Positions 8,769-19,281 of a stretch of DNA of 64,000 nt are shown here, piece after piece. Source of the stretch: Pectobacterium polaris (GTDB lineage: Bacteria > Pseudomonadota > Gammaproteobacteria > Enterobacterales > Enterobacteriaceae); NCBI RefSeq assembly GCF_002307355.1, contig NZ_CP017481.1, positions 248,001 through 312,000 of the forward strand, written 5' to 3'. The notes beneath the pieces were generated by a model that saw only the letters and a program-made list of their open reading frames with translations, was not told where the DNA came from and ran no database searches. How positions within the stretch are numbered: the first letter of the stretch is position 1; the number at the start of each line of letters is the position of its first letter. The position numbers and the translations under genes were made by a program.

Positions 8769-9851
8769 ATGAAAACGGCAACTGCCGTCATTAACCGGCG
8801 TGCTTTGCGCCACAACCTGCAACGTATCCGTCAGCTAGCGCCTGGCAGTCAGGTCGTTGCCATCGTGAAAGCCAACGCCTACGGCCACGGCATGATCGAC
8901 GCTGCCCATACCTTTTCCGACGCTGATTGCTACGGCGTCGCGCGGCTCTCCGAAGCGCTGGCACTGCGCGCCGCGGGTATCACCAAGCCAATCGTCCTGC
9001 TGGAAGGCTTTTTTTCCGCCGACGATCTCCCGCTTCTGGTGGAGCACCAGTTAGAAACCGCCGTTCACAGCCCTGAACAGCTTGCCGCACTGGAACAGGC
9101 CACGCTGCCACAGCCGATACCCGTGTGGATGAAGCTCGATAGCGGCATGCACCGCCTTGGCGTTCTGCCGGAACACGCCGACACATTTTGGCAGCGCCTG
9201 ACCGAATGCCGCAATGTGGTTCAGCCAGTCAATATCATGAGCCACTTTTGCCGCGCCGATGAACCTGAGGCGGGAACCACCGAACGCCAGCTCGCCTGCT
9301 TCGATGCCTTTACGCAGGGTAAGCCCGGCGCACAGTCCATTGCGGCTTCCGGCGGCATTCTGCTGTGGCCGCAGTCGCACCGCGATCGCGTTCGCCCCGG
9401 TATTATTCTCTATGGTGTGTCACCGTTGGATAATGAAGACGCCGCGCATTTCGGCTTTCAGCCTGCGATGACCTTTACGTCTCACCTGATCGCCGTTCGC
9501 GAGCACAATGCAGGTGAATCTGTCGGTTACGGCGGCACCTGGACCAGCCCACGCAATACCCGTCTGGGCGTGGTCGCCGTCGGCTATGGTGATGGCTACC
9601 CGCGCTGCGCCCCGGCTGGTACACCGGTGCTCATCAACGGCCGTGAAGTGCCGCTTTCCGGCCGCGTATCAATGGATATGATTACGGTGGATTTAGGGCC
9701 GGATGCGCAGGACAAGGTCGGCGATGAGGTCATCCTTTGGGGCCCAACGCTACCGGTTGAACGCATTGCCGCGCATACGGGTGCCAGCGCCTACGAACTC
9801 ATCACGCGCTTAACCCAGCGTACTGCGTTGGAATACGTCGACGGTGAGTAA
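8769..9851 (+). CDS. alr: alanine racemase
   Basis: This PLP enzyme interconverts L- and D-alanine for peptidoglycan. The 360-residue protein has the PLP lysine in [13 protein letters not shown] (about residue 34), the RLGV and FCRADEP barrel motifs, and the catalytic tyrosine region GYGDGYPR in the C-terminal domain. An AAGGAA Shine-Dalgarno site precedes the ATG. In E. coli there are two alanine racemases; the position behind dnaB identifies this as the biosynthetic alr rather than dadX. Confidence 0.97.
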   Translation: MKTATAVINRRALRHNLQRIRQLAPGSQVVAIVKANAYGHGMIDAAHTFSDADCYGVARLSEALALRAAGITKPIVLLEGFFSADDLPLLVEHQLETAVHSPEQLAALEQATLPQPIPVWMKLDSGMHRLGVLPEHADTFWQRLTECRNVVQPVNIMSHFCRADEPEAGTTERQLACFDAFTQGKPGAQSIAASGGILLWPQSHRDRVRPGIILYGVSPLDNEDAAHFGFQPAMTFTSHLIAVREHNAGESVGYGGTWTSPRNTRLGVVAVGYGDGYPRCAPAGTPVLINGREVPLSGRVSMDMITVDLGPDAQDKVGDEVILWGPTLPVERIAAHTGASAYELITRLTQRTALEYVDGE

Positions 9852-10482
9852 AAACGGACCGACTGGTTTTTATCGGCAGGCTCCTGGCTTGCCGACCTTA
9901 AAACGAGTTATCTACTATGCGGCGAGCTGGCTTGCCGTCTCCGCTATCCTGACGCTGTTTGCCCTCATTAATTTCTATACTCTGAAACCAACGGATGTCG
10001 GCGGCACGCTATTTGGCGGCATGTTCGATGCGATGTTCGATCTGATCTACTGGTCTTGTGCGGCATCGGGATTCTGCTTTCTGGCGCTCTTTCGACTCTC
10101 GGGATGGCGTGTTGCCTGGATACTCGCGGGGCTGGTGCAAATCGGTATCAGCGCCCTGTGGCGCATTCAATATTGGCAAGCGTATGAAAACGAAGAGCTG
10201 ATACTTTCCCCGATGCCCGGCGAACTGTATGTTTCCATGCTGGTAGGCGCAGGCATGACCGCCATCGGCGTTGTGAAATATCGACACGCGCGTCGCAACC
10301 CAGTCGCTCCACGTCCAACGAGTGCTAAAACGGTCGCCGCATTGCTGCTGATCGCGCTTTATCTGGCATTGCCTCTGCACCTCTACCTACGTGAACCTCT
10401 CCCCTACTGCGCTTTTAGCCCCAGCGGTCAGCAGTTAACGGTATGTCTGGGAGACAATGACGAGCGGATTATTGTGGAGTGA
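9844..10482 (+). CDS. inner-membrane protein of unknown function
   Basis: The frame starts with GTG inside the last codons of alr (8-nt overlap), suggesting translational coupling. The 212-residue product has about five hydrophobic segments (roughly residues 20-44, 56-78, 82-102, 122-140, 158-180). The last 30 residues are hydrophilic with two cysteines ([17 protein letters not shown]) and may face the periplasm. I do not recognise a family. Confidence 0.7.
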   Translation: MSKNGPTGFYRQAPGLPTLKRVIYYAASWLAVSAILTLFALINFYTLKPTDVGGTLFGGMFDAMFDLIYWSCAASGFCFLALFRLSGWRVAWILAGLVQIGISALWRIQYWQAYENEELILSPMPGELYVSMLVGAGMTAIGVVKYRHARRNPVAPRPTSAKTVAALLLIALYLALPLHLYLREPLPYCAFSPSGQQLTVCLGDNDERIIVE

Positions 10483-10535
10483 TGGGGATTGAATCAGATG
10501 GGGTGGAGAATAAAATCTGTAGCGAGCTTCTTCTC

Positions 10536-10607
10536 AACCCTTTTTTAACGGTTAGTCGTAACTTACTGATTTTTAACCACCCAAAACCGAGACTATAAAA
10601 AAGGGTT
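10536..10607. repeat. 11-bp inverted repeat with long loop
   Basis: AACCCTTTTTT at 10536-10546 is matched by AAAAAAGGGTT at 10597-10607. The arms could form a terminator after the membrane-protein gene, or be part of the AT-rich sequence just upstream of the CRISPR unit. The role is not clear. Confidence 0.4.
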
Positions 10608-10666
10608 TTTCTGAAAAAACAGAGTATTCTCTTTAATAATCTGATGATTAGCATGAAATTTTTACG

Positions 10667-10754
10667 ATTCACTGCCGTATAGGCAGCTTAGAAAATGCGC
10701 GATTTTCTCAATGCGAAAGAAGAGGTGTTCACTGCCGCACAGGCAGTTACGAAA
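10667..10754 (+). CRISPR. orphan type I-F mini-CRISPR: two repeats, one spacer
   Basis: Repeat 1 (10667-10694) ATTCACTGCCGTATAGGCAG+CTTAGAAA and repeat 2 (10727-10754) GTTCACTGCCGCACAGGCAG+TTACGAAA are each 28 bp and separated by exactly 32 bp (10695-10726). The known I-F repeat of Pectobacterium/Yersinia is GTTCACTGCCGTACAGGCAG+CTTAGAAA, so repeat 1 differs at 2 positions and repeat 2 at a few, mainly at the 3' end as is usual for the leader-distal repeat. The 28/32 geometry is that of I-F arrays. No cas gene is nearby. Confidence 0.8.
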
Positions 10755-10856
10755 ATAAAACGCGCCGAAAATCAGCAATAAAAAACTCATAGGCAACGTG
10801 GCCTAAAAAGCTGGTAGTCTGTTTGGCCGACTGCCTGATACTGTTTAGGAAACGCG

Positions 10857-11336
10857 ATGTACCACATTGATGACTTCGATCTGAAAATCCTGACGCTGCT
10901 ACAGACGAACGGCCGCCTGACCAATCAGGAACTGAGCGATCTGGTTGGGCTTTCCGCCTCGCAGTGTTCCCGCCGTCGCATCGCGCTGGAACAGGCACAG
11001 ATGATTCTCGGCTATCATGCACGCCTGTCGCCGAACGCGGTCGGGCTGGAATGTCTGGGGTTGATTGAAGTGCGGTTGATCAACCACACCAGCGAATATG
11101 TTGAGCGCTTTCACCAGATGCTGGGGGAAGTGGACGCCATCATCGACGCCTATAAAACCACGGGTGATGCCGATTATCTGTTAAAAGTCGCCGTGGCAGA
11201 TCTGCCCGGGCTCAGCACGCTGATTAGCCAGATTCTGTCGCAGAATAAGAGCGTCGCGCACCTGAAAACCTCCGTGGTATTGAACCGCCTCAAAGAGAAC
11301 GGTTTGATGATGCCAGAACTGCCTGCGTTGCCCTGA
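10857..11336 (+). CDS. Lrp/AsnC-family transcriptional regulator
   Basis: The 159-residue protein has the Lrp layout: an N-terminal winged helix-turn-helix (DDFDLKILTLLQTNGRLTNQ, then SASQCSRRRIALE as recognition helix region) and a C-terminal RAM ligand-binding domain with YKTTGDADYLLKVAVADLPG. Members bind amino acids and control their transport or metabolism. A YitT-type membrane protein and tyrB follow on the same strand, so an aminoacid-linked role is plausible, though the 250-bp gap argues against one operon. Confidence 0.93.
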   Translation: MYHIDDFDLKILTLLQTNGRLTNQELSDLVGLSASQCSRRRIALEQAQMILGYHARLSPNAVGLECLGLIEVRLINHTSEYVERFHQMLGEVDAIIDAYKTTGDADYLLKVAVADLPGLSTLISQILSQNKSVAHLKTSVVLNRLKENGLMMPELPALP

Positions 11337-11586
11337 ATTGGGGCGATTGCATCTCCTTGGTGCAGAAAATGAACATTTCACGCAAAAAAAACCACAAAAA
11401 CGCACAAAAAAGACAAACGGATAATAAAAAACGCATGAATAACGCATTATTTTCATTTATATAATTCAATACGTTGCTCTTATCGCAGGCGAGATTATGC
11501 AGACGCCAGACGCTAAGCAGCACTATCTGGTGCGATTCTTGCTTTGGTAAGCACATGTTTTTACGACAGTCTGTTGAGTGCTCACC

Positions 11587-12201
11587 ATGGATAACGTTAT
11601 TCCCACACAAAAAATATCACACACGCTGCTGGAAGATATTCTGGCGATACTGATCGGCACGCTGATGGTGTCGTTTGGCGTCATTCTGCTGCGTCAGGCC
11701 GGTGCCCTCACCGGCGGCACCGCTGGCATCGCTTTCCTTACCCACTATCTGACTAACGTCTCCTTTGGCGTTGCCTTTTTCCTGCTGAACCTGCCCTTCT
11801 ATTATCTGGCCGTGCGCCGCATGGGGTGGGAATTCACGGTGAAAACGTTCTGCGCCGTCGGGCTGGTTTCTCTGTTTTCCGACCTGCACCCGATGTTCGT
11901 CCATTTCGATCAGCTCAACCCGTTCTACGCCACGCTGTTTGGCAATATCATCACCGGCATCGGCTTCGTGGTGCTGTTCCGCCATAAGGCCAGCCTCGGC
12001 GGTATGAATATTCTGGCGCTGTATCTTCAGGACAAATACGGCCTGCGGGCAGGAAAACTCCAGATGGGCGTTGATGTTGTGATTGTGCTGACTTCCCTGT
12101 TCGTGGTAAGCATACCGATGTTGATTGCTTCGATTCTGGGGGCAACCATCCTGAACCTGATTATCGCGATGAACCATCGCCCCGGCCGTTACGCGGCCTG
12201 A
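11587..12201 (+). CDS. YitT family membrane protein
   Basis: The 204-residue protein has five to six hydrophobic helices and a compact cytoplasmic end, consistent with the YitT family (DUF161). Typical features are LRQAGALTGGTAGIAFL near the N terminus and GFVVLFRHKASLGGMNILAL in the centre. The family is of unsettled function, with transport suggested. The ATG at 11587 was chosen over an upstream GTG at 11578 because GAGTG lies at suitable distance. It sits 64 bp before tyrB, so co-transcription is possible. Confidence 0.85.
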   Translation: MDNVIPTQKISHTLLEDILAILIGTLMVSFGVILLRQAGALTGGTAGIAFLTHYLTNVSFGVAFFLLNLPFYYLAVRRMGWEFTVKTFCAVGLVSLFSDLHPMFVHFDQLNPFYATLFGNIITGIGFVVLFRHKASLGGMNILALYLQDKYGLRAGKLQMGVDVVIVLTSLFVVSIPMLIASILGATILNLIIAMNHRPGRYAA

Positions 12202-12265
12202 TTGTCCCCCACCATTGTCGGGGTTGCGGTACCCATAAAAATGACACACTCAGGAGAGCTACACT

Positions 12266-13459
12266 GTGTTTCAAAACGTTGATACCTATGCCGGAGATCC
12301 TATCCTGTCTCTGATGGAAAAATTCAAACAGGATCCAAGAGCGGATAAGATCAATTTGAGTATCGGGCTCTACTACAACGAGCAGAATATTATCCCGCAG
12401 TTGCGATCCGTCAGCGCGGCCGAAAGCAGCCTGAAACAGCCGGCGCAGAGCGCGAGCTCTTATCTGCCGATGGAAGGGTTACAGCCTTACCGTACCGCGA
12501 TCCAACACCTGCTGTTTGGTGAAAACCACGCGGCGCTGGAAGCCGGTCGCATCACCACCATCCAGACGCTGGGCGGTTCCGGTGCGCTGAAAGTCGGTGC
12601 GGATTTCCTGAAACGCTACTTCCCGAACTCAGAGGTGTGGGTCAGCGATCCAACATGGGAAAACCATATTGCGATCTTTGAGGGCGCGGGCTTTAACGTT
12701 CACACCTATCCGTATTTCGATGGCGAAAACCTGGGCGTGAAATTTGACGCCATGCTCGCCACCCTGCAAGCGTTGCCAGCACGCAGCATCGTGCTGCTGC
12801 ACCCGTGCTGCCACAACCCGACCGGTTCTGACCTCACTACAGAACAGTGGGATCGCGTCATTGAGGTCATCATCCAGCGTGAGCTGATTCCGTTTATGGA
12901 CATCGCCTATCAGGGCTTTGGCCTCGGGATTGAGCAGGATGCCTATGCGATTCGCGCCGTTGCCAGCGCGGGCGTTCCGGCACTCATCGCCAACTCGTTC
13001 TCCAAAATTTTCTCGCTGTATAGCGAGCGCGTCGGCGGCCTTTCCGTGGTGTGTGACGATGCCGACAGCGCACAGCGCGTGCTGGGTCAGTTAAAAGCCA
13101 CCGTTCGCCGCAACTACTCTTCCCCGCCGAATTTCGGTGCACAGGTGGTATCTAAAGTCCTGAACGACGCGCAGTTGAACGCTGACTGGAAAGCGGAAGT
13201 CGAAGAGATGCGCACCCGTATTCTGAGCATGCGTCAGGAGCTGGTTTCGGCACTGAAAAACGCGCTGCCGAACCGTAACTTCGATTACCTGCTCACCCAG
13301 CGCGGCATGTTCAGCTACACCGGATTCAGCCCGGAACAGGTCGATCGTCTGCGTGAAGAATTCGGCGTCTACCTGATCGCCAGCGGCCGTATGTGTATGG
13401 CAGGGCTAAACCACAGCAACGTCCAGCGCGTCGCTGCGGCTTTCGCCGCGATTCAGTAA
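12266..13459 (+). CDS. tyrB: aromatic-amino-acid aminotransferase
   Basis: The PLP enzyme makes tyrosine, phenylalanine and other amino acids from their keto acids with glutamate as donor. The 397-residue protein has [17 protein letters not shown] at its N terminus, [13 protein letters not shown] around the substrate pocket, [10 protein letters not shown], and the PLP lysine in [22 protein letters not shown] rather than the SCHNPTG of AspC supports TyrB, as does the location after dnaB-alr. The start is GTG with AGGAG 9 nt upstream. Confidence 0.94.
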   Translation: MFQNVDTYAGDPILSLMEKFKQDPRADKINLSIGLYYNEQNIIPQLRSVSAAESSLKQPAQSASSYLPMEGLQPYRTAIQHLLFGENHAALEAGRITTIQTLGGSGALKVGADFLKRYFPNSEVWVSDPTWENHIAIFEGAGFNVHTYPYFDGENLGVKFDAMLATLQALPARSIVLLHPCCHNPTGSDLTTEQWDRVIEVIIQRELIPFMDIAYQGFGLGIEQDAYAIRAVASAGVPALIANSFSKIFSLYSERVGGLSVVCDDADSAQRVLGQLKATVRRNYSSPPNFGAQVVSKVLNDAQLNADWKAEVEEMRTRILSMRQELVSALKNALPNRNFDYLLTQRGMFSYTGFSPEQVDRLREEFGVYLIASGRMCMAGLNHSNVQRVAAAFAAIQ

Positions 13460-13541
13460 ATTGTAAATGACAACGCCACTGGCTTAACCGACTCACCGTT
13501 GTGAACTCGCTTAACTCAGTGGCCTGTGTGATAAAAATCCC

Positions 13542-14039
13542 ATGACCCAGTTACGCTACCTGAACGGCTATCCCCCAACGATTGTTGCACAAGCGCAAAC
13601 GCTCCTCGATCAAGGCAAACTCGGCCTCTGGCTGGAAAAAAGATACCCTGCTCGCCATCCGATCCAGAGTGATAAATCGCTCTATCAATTTGTCGCCGAG
13701 CTGAAACAGCGCTATCTAAAAAACGCCCCGGCGATATCAAAGGTGCTTTACGACAATAAACAGAATCCGATAAAAGGGACGCTGGGCACTAATACGTTTG
13801 TGGCGCGCGTGCAGGGTGGAAAATTAAAGTCCAATAACGAAATCAGGATAGCGACGCTATTCCGTGACGGGCCGGAAGATTTCCTGCGGATGATCGTGAT
13901 ACACGAACTCGCTCACCTCAAAGAAAAAGACCACAACAAGGCTTTCTATCAACTCTGCTGCCATATGGATCCTGATTATCACCAGTTGGAATTTGATATG
14001 CGAATCTGGCTGAACTGGCGGGAAATAAATGTAGGTTAG
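13542..14039 (+). CDS. YgjP-like metallopeptidase domain protein
   Basis: The 165-residue protein carries the zinc-peptidase motif HELAHLKEKDHNKAF (HExxH plus a third histidine six residues later), the hallmark of the YgjP/DUF45 family related to WLM and SprT-like metallopeptidases. The preceding KLKSNNEIRIA region and following CCHMDPDYHQLEFD are also family-like. Substrate and role are unknown. There is no signal peptide, so it acts in the cytoplasm. Confidence 0.85.
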   Translation: MTQLRYLNGYPPTIVAQAQTLLDQGKLGLWLEKRYPARHPIQSDKSLYQFVAELKQRYLKNAPAISKVLYDNKQNPIKGTLGTNTFVARVQGGKLKSNNEIRIATLFRDGPEDFLRMIVIHELAHLKEKDHNKAFYQLCCHMDPDYHQLEFDMRIWLNWREINVG

Positions 14040-14090
14040 GATCGACAGCGTGAACTAATACAGCGGCACTTTGCCGGCATCCGCAGATTT

Positions 14091-14177
14091 TCTAAGCTGC
14101 CGCGAAGCCGCTTAGAAAAAGTGACGCGCGCAGAGCGTATACGGTCAGCGTTCACTGCCGTACAGGCAGCCAGATGC
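14091..14177. CRISPR. degenerate type I-F CRISPR remnant
   Basis: Bases 14150-14170 reproduce the first 21 bases of the I-F repeat (GTTCACTGCCGTACAGGCAG plus C) exactly, after which the sequence diverges. Thirty-one bases upstream ends GCTTAGAAA (14110-14118), the repeat's 3' end, and the same block contains TTTCTAAGCTGCC, the complement of that end, forming a TTTTCTAAGC/GCTTAGAAAA hairpin. I read this as eroded repeat-spacer-repeat debris. It is weaker than the unit at 10667 and could be a single inserted repeat. Confidence 0.5.
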
Positions 14178-14216
14178 TTATCAGAATGCGTCGCTGGCGC
14201 GATGCATATCGTGGAG

Positions 14217-14636
14217 CTATTCCCCGCTGAGCGTGACAACCAGCGAGCGGCTACCGCCGTGGTTACGATGTTCGCACAGGTAGATGCCCTGCCAGGTGCC
14301 GATGTTCAGGCGTCCATTGGTGATGGGAATCGTCAGGCTGTTGCCCAGCAGGCTGCCTTTCAGGTGCGCGGGCATGTCGTCGCTACCTTCATAAGTATGA
14401 CGGTAGTACGGTTCATTCTCCGGCACTAAACGATTAAAGAAACTCTCGAAATCTTGCCGCACCGTGGGGTCGGCATTCTCATTAATCGTTAGCGCCGCCG
14501 AGGTATGTTTGATGAACACCTGTATCAGCCCGACGTTTATCTGGCGCAGTGCGATAACCTGCGCCAGTATTTCGTCGGTCACCAGATGGAAGCCTCTGGC
14601 TTTCTGCTTCAGGCGGATTTCATATTGTATCCACAT
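14217..14636 (-). CDS. yjbQ: YjbQ, UPF0047 secondary thiamine-phosphate synthase family
   Basis: The 139-residue protein matches the YjbQ/UPF0047 family: QIRLKQKARGFHLVTDEI-like start, HTSAALTINENADPTVRQDF, and the metal-binding HLKGSLLGNSLTIPI and GTWQGIYLCEHRNHGG with conserved histidines. Members have weak thiamine-phosphate synthase activity, but their main role is uncertain. It lies 15 bp downstream of uvrA on the same strand and may be read through from it. Confidence 0.93.
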   Translation of the reverse strand: MWIQYEIRLKQKARGFHLVTDEILAQVIALRQINVGLIQVFIKHTSAALTINENADPTVRQDFESFFNRLVPENEPYYRHTYEGSDDMPAHLKGSLLGNSLTIPITNGRLNIGTWQGIYLCEHRNHGGSRSLVVTLSGE

Positions 14637-14651
14637 CGCCGTATCCTGCTA

Positions 14652-17486
14652 TCAGGCTTCGCGTGCCAGAATCGGTCGCAGGAAGCGCGCGGTGTGAGAC
14701 TGTTCACACTCGGCCACCGTTTCCGGCGTACCGGAGACCAGAATTTCTCCGCCGCCGCTGCCGCCTTCTGGCCCTAAGTCGACAATCCAGTCTGCCGTTT
14801 TAATTACATCCAGATTGTGCTCAATCACCACAATGGTATTGCCCTGATCGCGCAGTTGATGCAGAACGGTAAGAAGCTGCTGAATATCGGCAAAGTGCAG
14901 GCCAGTCGTAGGTTCGTCGAGAATATACAGCGTCTGTCCGGTTCCGCGTTTTGACAGCTCGCGGGACAGTTTTACACGCTGCGCTTCCCCGCCGGACAGC
15001 GTGGTGGCCGACTGCCCAAGGCGAATGTAGGACAGACCGACGTCGATCAGCGTTTGCAGCTTCCGTGCAAGCGCCGGAATGGCATCAAAGAACTCTCGCG
15101 CTTCTTCGATAGTCATATCCAGCACTTCATGGATGCCTTTGCCTTTATATTGAATTTCCAGCGTTTCGCGGTTATAGCGCTTGCCTTTGCACTGGTCACA
15201 CGGCACATAGACATCCGGCAGGAAATGCATTTCGACCTTGATCACGCCGTCGCCCTGACAGGCTTCGCAGCGTCCACCGCGCACGTTAAAGCTGAAACGG
15301 CCCGGATTGTAACCACGAGTACGGGATTCCGGCACGCCGGCAAACAGTTCACGAATCGGTGTGAAAATACCGGTATAAGTTGCTGGGTTGGAGCGCGGCG
15401 TACGACCAATCGGGCTTTGATCGATATCGATCACCTTATCGAAATGCTCCAGCCCCTGAATCTCGCGGTGAGCTGCGGGTTCCGCCAGCGTCGCGCCGTT
15501 CAACTGACGCTGCGCGAGTGGGAACAAGGTATCGTTGATGAGGGTGGATTTGCCCGACCCCGACACGCCGGTGATGCAGGTAAATAGCCCAACCGGCAGC
15601 GTCAGCGTGACGTCTTTCAGGTTATTGCCCTTCGCGCCAATCAGCTTCAGCACTTTGGTCGGATCCGCAGGCACGCGCTGTTTCGGGATTTCAATCTTGC
15701 GCTTACCGCTGAGGAACTGCCCCGTCAGCGAATCCGGCACCGCCATGATCTCTTCCATCGTGCCTTCTGCGACAATCTGGCCGCCGTGCACACCCGCGCC
15801 GGGACCGATATCAATCACATGGTCGGCGGCACGAATCGCATCTTCATCATGTTCCACCACAATGACGGTATTGCCCAGATTACGCAAGTGAATCAGGGTT
15901 TCCAGCAGGCGCTCGTTGTCACGCTGATGCAGGCCGATAGACGGTTCATCTAGGACGTACATGACGCCAACCAACCCGGCACCGATCTGACTCGCCAGAC
16001 GAATACGTTGCGCCTCGCCGCCGGACAGCGTTTCCGCCGAACGGGAGAGCGACAAATAGTTCAGCCCGACATTCACCAGAAACTTCAGTCGATCGCCAAT
16101 CTCTTTCAGCACTTTTTCGGCGATTTGGGCGCGCTGCCCACTGAGCTTCATATTCTGGAAAAACGTCATCGCATGGCCGATGCTCATATCGGAAATCTGC
16201 GGCAGCGTCGTCTGCTCGACAAACACGTTACGCGCTTCTTCACGCAGGCGCGTCCCGCCGCAGCTGGCGCAGGAACGGTTGCTGATGAATTTCGCCAACT
16301 CTTCACGCACTGCCGTGGATTCCGTTTCTTTATAGCGGCGCTCCATGTTGTGCAGCACGCCTTCGAACGGATGGCGACGCACCGAGGTATCGCCGCGATC
16401 GTTAATGTATTTGAATTCGACGTTCTCTTTACCGGAGCCGTACAGAATCACTTTCTGAACCGCGGCGCTCAGGCTTTCAAACGGGGCATCGACGTCAAAT
16501 TTGTAGTGCTCCGCCAGTGAACGCAGCATTTGGAAATAGTAGAAGTTGCGGCGATCCCAGCCGCGAATCGCGCCGCCAGCCAGCGACAGCTCGGCATTTT
16601 GCACCACGCGGGACGGATCGAAGAACTGCTGCACGCCCAGACCATCACAGCTTGGGCACGCGCCCGCTGGGTTGTTGAACGAGAACATACGCGGTTCCAG
16701 TTCGTGCATGCTGTAGCCACACACCGGACAGGCAAAGTTCGCCGAGAACAGCAGTTCTGGCTGCGTCGGGTCGTCCATATCCGCCACCACTACACTACCG
16801 CCGGACAGATCCAGCGCGGTTTCAAACGACTCAGCCAGCCGCTGCGCCAAATCTTCGCGCACTTTAAACCGGTCAACGACGACTTCAATGGTGTGCTTTT
16901 TCTGTAATTCCAGCTTCGGCGGATCGGACAGATCGCACACTTCGCCATCGATACGGGCGCGGATATAGCCCTGTGAAGCCAGGTTTTCCAGCGTTTTGCT
17001 GTGTTCGCCTTTGCGATCTTTCACAATCGGCGCCAGCAGCATCAGGCGTTTGCCTTCCGGCTGCGCCAGCACGTTGTCCACCATCTGGCTGACCGTCTGC
17101 GCATCCAGCGGCACATCGTGCTCCGGGCAGCGCGGCTCACCCACGCGTGCAAACAGCAAACGCAGGTAGTCATGAATTTCGGTAATCGTCCCGACCGTGG
17201 AACGCGGGTTATGCGAGGTGGATTTCTGTTCGATGGAGATGGCGGGCGACAGCCCTTCGATATGATCGACGTCCGGTTTTTCCATCAGCGACAGGAACTG
17301 ACGGGCGTAGGCGGAGAGTGATTCCACATAGCGCCGCTGCCCTTCGGCATACAGCGTGTCAAACGCCAGCGATGACTTACCCGAACCAGACAAACCGGTG
17401 ATTACAATCAGCTTGTCACGAGGAATTATCAGGTTGATATTCTTGAGATTATGGGTACGAGCACCACGAACTTCGATCTTATCCAT
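14652..17486 (-). CDS. uvrA: excinuclease ABC subunit A
   Basis: UvrA recognises DNA lesions in nucleotide-excision repair and loads UvrB. The 944-residue protein has the full double-ABC layout: Walker A at [22 protein letters not shown] (start of domain I) and [18 protein letters not shown] (domain II), signatures [17 protein letters not shown] and [17 protein letters not shown], and zinc fingers CPVCGYS/CPSCDG and [17 protein letters not shown]. It is divergent from ssb with a LexA box between, as in E. coli. Confidence 0.98.
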   Translation of the reverse strand: MDKIEVRGARTHNLKNINLIIPRDKLIVITGLSGSGKSSLAFDTLYAEGQRRYVESLSAYARQFLSLMEKPDVDHIEGLSPAISIEQKSTSHNPRSTVGTITEIHDYLRLLFARVGEPRCPEHDVPLDAQTVSQMVDNVLAQPEGKRLMLLAPIVKDRKGEHSKTLENLASQGYIRARIDGEVCDLSDPPKLELQKKHTIEVVVDRFKVREDLAQRLAESFETALDLSGGSVVVADMDDPTQPELLFSANFACPVCGYSMHELEPRMFSFNNPAGACPSCDGLGVQQFFDPSRVVQNAELSLAGGAIRGWDRRNFYYFQMLRSLAEHYKFDVDAPFESLSAAVQKVILYGSGKENVEFKYINDRGDTSVRRHPFEGVLHNMERRYKETESTAVREELAKFISNRSCASCGGTRLREEARNVFVEQTTLPQISDMSIGHAMTFFQNMKLSGQRAQIAEKVLKEIGDRLKFLVNVGLNYLSLSRSAETLSGGEAQRIRLASQIGAGLVGVMYVLDEPSIGLHQRDNERLLETLIHLRNLGNTVIVVEHDEDAIRAADHVIDIGPGAGVHGGQIVAEGTMEEIMAVPDSLTGQFLSGKRKIEIPKQRVPADPTKVLKLIGAKGNNLKDVTLTLPVGLFTCITGVSGSGKSTLINDTLFPLAQRQLNGATLAEPAAHREIQGLEHFDKVIDIDQSPIGRTPRSNPATYTGIFTPIRELFAGVPESRTRGYNPGRFSFNVRGGRCEACQGDGVIKVEMHFLPDVYVPCDQCKGKRYNRETLEIQYKGKGIHEVLDMTIEEAREFFDAIPALARKLQTLIDVGLSYIRLGQSATTLSGGEAQRVKLSRELSKRGTGQTLYILDEPTTGLHFADIQQLLTVLHQLRDQGNTIVVIEHNLDVIKTADWIVDLGPEGGSGGGEILVSGTPETVAECEQSHTARFLRPILAREA

Positions 17487-17573
17487 TCACACACTTCCCG
17501 GAATAAAAACGGTTTGTCATCGCCTCTCGAACGGAGAGAACCGGTACGAAACGAGCAATTATGGCACAAAAAA

Positions 17574-17593
17574 AACTGAATGGATATCCAGTA
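17574..17593. promoter_or_regulatory. LexA (SOS) box between uvrA and ssb
   Basis: AACTGAATGGATATCCAGTA carries CTG-N10-CAG with an AT-rich interior, matching the enterobacterial LexA consensus. Its position in the uvrA-ssb divergent region equals that of the known E. coli SOS box, so DNA-damage induction of uvrA is expected. Confidence 0.85.
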
Positions 17594-17736
17594 TTAAACC
17601 CGTTTACTTTGCAAACGCTGCAAACCTTACTTTCATTTCTGAAGCCATTTCGCAGGTATGACAGAGAGTTTTCCACATGGTAAGATTGATCGTTTAGACT
17701 TAAAATAAATCTATCGATTCATCAGGAGAGACGAGC

Positions 17737-18282
17737 ATGGCCAGCAGAGGCGTTAATAAAGTGATTCTTGTCGGGAATCTGGGTCAAGACCCGGAAGTCC
17801 GCTATATGCCGAATGGTGGTGCAGTTGCCAACATCACGCTGGCTACGTCGGAAAGCTGGCGTGACAAGCAAACCGGTGAGCAGAAAGAGAAGACCGAATG
17901 GCACCGCGTGGTCCTGTTCGGCAAACTGGCAGAAGTCGCGGGCGAATACCTGCGTAAAGGCTCTCAGGTTTACATCGAAGGCGCACTGCAAACCCGTAAA
18001 TGGGCCGATCAGGCTGGCGTAGAGCGCTACACCACCGAAGTCGTTGTTAACGTTGGCGGCACCATGCAGATGCTGGGTGGACGCCAAGGCGGCGGCGCAC
18101 CAGCAGGCGGTGGCAATGCAGGTGGCGGTCAGCAACAAGGCGGTTGGGGTCAACCTCAGCAGCCGCAGGGCGGCAACCAGTTCAGCGGCGGCGCGCAGTC
18201 TCAACAACGCCCAGCACAGAACAGCGCTCCAGCACAAAGCAACGAACCACCAATGGATTTCGACGACGACATTCCGTTCTGA
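17737..18282 (+). CDS. ssb: single-stranded DNA-binding protein
   Basis: The 181-residue SSB has an N-terminal OB fold ([20 protein letters not shown] through about residue 110), a Gly/Gln-rich disordered linker, and the acidic C-terminal tip MDFDDDIPF, which recruits repair and replication proteins. The Shine-Dalgarno AGGAG precedes the ATG. The gene is divergent from uvrA and monocistronic, being followed by a strong terminator. Confidence 0.98.
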   Translation: MASRGVNKVILVGNLGQDPEVRYMPNGGAVANITLATSESWRDKQTGEQKEKTEWHRVVLFGKLAEVAGEYLRKGSQVYIEGALQTRKWADQAGVERYTTEVVVNVGGTMQMLGGRQGGGAPAGGGNAGGGQQQGGWGQPQQPQGGNQFSGGAQSQQRPAQNSAPAQSNEPPMDFDDDIPF

Positions 18283-18313
18283 TTTCGATCCTCCATTCGT
18301 AGTTCATATGTAC

Positions 18314-18349
18314 AAAAACCACCGCCTTCATCCTGAAGCGGTGGTTTTT
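18314..18349. terminator. bidirectional terminator after ssb
   Basis: AAAAACCACCGC-C-TTCA pairs with TGAAGCGGTGGTTTTT across a 3-nt loop with one bulged C. It has an A run on the left and T run on the right, so it can stop ssb and the converging minus-strand SDR gene. Confidence 0.9.
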
Positions 18350-18377
18350 GTTATTGGGGCCAACTCTGCGGTTCTAA

Positions 18378-19226
18378 CTAGTTTGCGATAGTCTGACGGC
18401 GGGATACGCCCTGAGCTGCATTAGACACCTCCTCCCATTTTTCCCACTCGGCCAATCTTGCGGCATACGCCGCCCGCGCAGCTGGCAGCCCTTCGGTGCC
18501 GAGAAAAAGCCGGAGAGGTGGTTCATTTGTGTCGACAAGTTGCAGAACCGCGTCCGTGGTCGCATAGGGATCGCCGAAATCGATCTGTGCAGCATAGGCA
18601 AAAATCTGCTCACGAAGTGCGACATAGGCTTCTAAGCCGTCGGCAATCTTAAGAGATGAAGGCGTCGAAAAATCTGTCGCGTACGCACCGGGCTCAATCA
18701 GCATGACCTTGATGCCGAAGCTGCCGACCTCAACAGCCAGGCTCTCATGCATGGCTTCCAATGCCCATTTGGAAGCGTTGTACAGGCCACCTATCGGATG
18801 AGTAATCACTCCGGCAATACTGGAAACGCTAATGATGTGCCCATGACCCTGCGCTCGCAGAATGGGTAAAGTGGTTTGTATTACGCTTAGAACGCCGAAA
18901 AAATTGGTATCGAATTCAGCCCGCACGTCATGAATCTTCACTTCCTCGGCGGCACCGAAAAGACCATAACCCGCATTATTTAAAATCATATCTAAACGAC
19001 CGAAGTGACGATATGCTTGAGAAACAGTTCCAGCAACCTCACTTGCCTCAGTCACATCAAGCGAGAGGGCCAGCGCCTGCTCGGGATAACGCTCAACGAT
19101 GTCATTGAGCACCGAAATGTCTCGCGCGGTAACCGCGACCTTATCGCCACGTGCCAGAGCAGCCTCAGCCCATATACGGCCAAATCCACGTCCAGCGCCG
19201 GTGATGAACCATACTTTTTGTGACAT
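18378..19226 (-). CDS. SDR-family oxidoreductase
   Basis: This 282-residue classical short-chain dehydrogenase has the cofactor loop TGAGRGFG near the N terminus, NNAG in LDMILNNAGYGLFGA, the catalytic serine in HIISVSSIAG, and the YNASK catalytic Tyr-Lys pair. ARDISVLNDI after beta-2 suggests NADP(H) preference. The substrate is unknown. A second SDR (frameshifted) lies 55 bp upstream on the same strand and an AraC regulator farther on, forming a likely small regulon. Confidence 0.92.
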   Translation of the reverse strand: MSQKVWFITGAGRGFGRIWAEAALARGDKVAVTARDISVLNDIVERYPEQALALSLDVTEASEVAGTVSQAYRHFGRLDMILNNAGYGLFGAAEEVKIHDVRAEFDTNFFGVLSVIQTTLPILRAQGHGHIISVSSIAGVITHPIGGLYNASKWALEAMHESLAVEVGSFGIKVMLIEPGAYATDFSTPSSLKIADGLEAYVALREQIFAYAAQIDFGDPYATTDAVLQLVDTNEPPLRLFLGTEGLPAARAAYAARLAEWEKWEEVSNAAQGVSRRQTIAN

Positions 19227-19281
19227 AGACTCTTCCTCTTGTGATCTGCGATTAAGCTGGTGGTTAAAAAAGAAATACGCC

